Assembly: GCF_008369935.1 (NCBI RefSeq)
Contig: NZ_VTUZ01000041.1
Span: 1-64,000, forward strand
DNA length: 64,000 nucleotides
Origin: Paraburkholderia panacisoli
GTDB lineage: Bacteria; Pseudomonadota; Gammaproteobacteria; Burkholderiales; Burkholderiaceae
Direction of reading: 5' to 3'
The notes beneath the pieces were generated by a model. That model was not told the origin of the DNA and did no database searches. It saw only the letters and a program-made list of their open reading frames with translations. The translations under genes were made by a program, and so were the position numbers. Position 1 is the first letter of the stretch, and every line of letters begins with the position of its first letter. Of the stretch, positions 62,743-64,000 are shown one piece after another.

Positions 62743-64000
62743 ATGTTGATGACTGATCCGATGCTCGCCGACCTCTGGCAAAAATCGCGGGCCGCACTGA
62801 GCACCCAGTTCGAACAGCGGGCACCGAGCGCCGTCTTTCTCGAAGGCTCGATCGCCGAAGGCTTCGGTAACGAGCGCTCCGACGTCGACTTCGTCGCGAT
62901 TGTCGATAGAGGGCTCGAACCGGCCACGATGCCGTACATCCTGTTCATCGACGGCCGCCGGGTCGAAGTGAGATTGCTGAGTCCGGCGCGCCTGCGCCGC
63001 GAACTCGCGCAGGTCCGCGAAGCACTGGGCAAAGGCCGTCGTGCGGTTGCGCGCCTGTCATGGAATCTGCTCGAGCGTTGCCAGCGCTTTATCGGCGCGC
63101 TGCCGATCGACAACCCGGCGTTGATCGAGACGCTGCAAGCCGGGCTCGGCCGCGAGGCGCTCTGCGAGGCGGTGGCGCTGTGGTTCGACGATTTCGCGCG
63201 CCAGACCGGCCGCTATGCGGTGGCGATGTTCGCGCTCGGCGAGCCCGACTACGCACGCGCCTGGATCAGGACCGCCGCGTTTCATGCGGCGAAGAGTCAC
63301 GTGGCACGCCTCGGCGAGTGCTACATGGGCCCGAAATGGCTGTCGCTGCAACTCGAACGCGCGGCCGTCGACGCCGGCCGCGTCGGCCGTCTCTGGAACC
63401 TGCTGCACGCACCGCGCGAGCATGGCGCGGAAAGCGGGTTCCTCGCGGCGGGGGTCGCGCTGATCCGTGAGTTCGGCGTCAACGGTGTGAACCTCGTGGC
63501 CGACAACGTGCTGATCGGCCCTGGCAAAGACACGACGACGTGGCAGATTGGCGAGCGAGTCCATGTGCTGCGAGGTAGCGACGTCTTTGCGCTCGACGAC
63601 GAAGCGGCCCGGGCCTGGCGTGCGATCACCTTCGACACGCCCTGCACGGCCATCGCCAGCGCTGGCGACGCGCAGGCGGCCAGCCGGCGCCGCGCGCTGA
63701 TCGCCGGGTTCAGCCGGCTGGGCCTCGTCAGCCTGCGCTGGAAGGGCAGCGGAGAAATCCACGCCCGTCAGCAGGCGACTTCGACGCCGGTGTCCCGTGC
63801 CCCCTTGATCTCGATCGACGGCGCGCGCCTCGCGGCCGGCCGCGAGACCGGTGCCCAGTTGCTGCCGATGCCCGCTGGACGCTTCGCCGAAGCGGGTCTC
63901 GAGATGATCTGGGCCAACATCGGTCTCGAGAACGCGCGCGAGGACGCCCAAGGTGCACTCCAGCGCGGCCAATGGAAGGTGCTCGAGTACGCGCTGCAGC
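62743..64000 (+). CDS. Nucleotidyltransferase-domain protein (partial, C-terminus off the window)
   Basis: At least 419 residues are visible. The N-terminus has the minimal nucleotidyltransferase motif LEGSIAEGFGNERSDVDFVAI (G-S-x9-D-x-D), as in kanamycin-type and DNA-polymerase-beta-like transferases, then a long helical region and a C-terminal part without a recognised domain. GGGAG precedes the ATG, 18 bases after the SDR. It may add a nucleotide to, or bind, an intermediate of the pathway. The end is beyond the window. Confidence 0.7.
   Translation, partial: MLMTDPMLADLWQKSRAALSTQFEQRAPSAVFLEGSIAEGFGNERSDVDFVAIVDRGLEPATMPYILFIDGRRVEVRLLSPARLRRELAQVREALGKGRRAVARLSWNLLERCQRFIGALPIDNPALIETLQAGLGREALCEAVALWFDDFARQTGRYAVAMFALGEPDYARAWIRTAAFHAAKSHVARLGECYMGPKWLSLQLERAAVDAGRVGRLWNLLHAPREHGAESGFLAAGVALIREFGVNGVNLVADNVLIGPGKDTTTWQIGERVHVLRGSDVFALDDEAARAWRAITFDTPCTAIASAGDAQAASRRRALIAGFSRLGLVSLRWKGSGEIHARQQATSTPVSRAPLISIDGARLAAGRETGAQLLPMPAGRFAEAGLEMIWANIGLENAREDAQGALQRGQWKVLEYALQ

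Noticed and set aside
1..64000. CRISPR array, rRNA or tRNA genes
   Set aside because: No regularly spaced repeats, rRNA sequence or cloverleaf-like segments were noticed, although tRNAs can be missed by eye.

Overview
The window is GC-rich and gene-dense. It carries many SDR oxidoreductases, LysR-, TetR- and MarR-type regulators and CoA-based catabolism. Its gene content (ActP with a DUF485 partner, GlxA-type regulator, TupA-like ATP-grasp protein, RES/MbcA remnant, IS110 element) is typical of Burkholderia, Paraburkholderia or Caballeronia, probably a secondary replicon or accessory region of a soil or plant-associated species. This placement rests on familiarity with the protein families, not on a search. 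No rRNA, tRNA or CRISPR array was seen.

Layout. 0-5.4 kb: GlxA-like regulator (cut by the window edge), homocysteine S-methyltransferase family protein, a small secreted protein, remnants of an MbcA/RES toxin-antitoxin locus, and a divergent TetR/SDR pair. 5.7-12.2 kb: a carbohydrate block with a clan GH-D-like glycosidase, a convergent GH35 beta-galactosidase and a secreted beta-propeller protein. 12.4-17.2 kb: a LysR regulator divergent from an SDR-SDR-GST-DUF427-SDR cluster. 17.5-30 kb: an accessory stretch with a frameshifted integrase, TupA-like ATP-grasp protein, NHL lipoprotein, orphan MlaC, HxlR/NTF2/SDR unit, an IS110 transposase with a long noncoding leader, and a lipoprotein/secreted protein/lytic transglycosylase trio.

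30.2-47.9 kb is catabolic. ActP and DUF485 form an acetate-type symporter pair. A leftward operon (thiolase, two acyl-CoA dehydrogenases, enoyl-CoA hydratase, CaiB-type CoA transferase, nitronate monooxygenase-like) has a LysR gene upstream and, at its head, the C-terminal stump of a 3-hydroxyacyl-CoA dehydrogenase. An exported epoxide hydrolase follows. A MarR-centred group (two crotonases, SDR, second nitronate monooxygenase) shares a TTCGC-N2-GCGAA palindrome at two promoters.

48-64 kb is the most unusual part and looks like an undescribed biosynthetic gene cluster. A 1318-residue BTAD/AAA/TPR regulator with a degenerate cyclase domain stands at its edge. Divergent arms carry a diiron ferritin-like protein, a thymidylate-kinase-like P-loop protein, a tryptophanase-type PLP lyase, a B12-binding radical SAM enzyme, a GHMP/beta-RFAP-synthase-like protein, a Coq4-like protein, an acyl carrier protein, a UbiA-like membrane protein, an acyl-reductase-like extended SDR and a nucleotidyltransferase running off the window. 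The set suggests an aromatic, possibly ribosylated, carrier-bound metabolite. The product is not known and that reading is inference.
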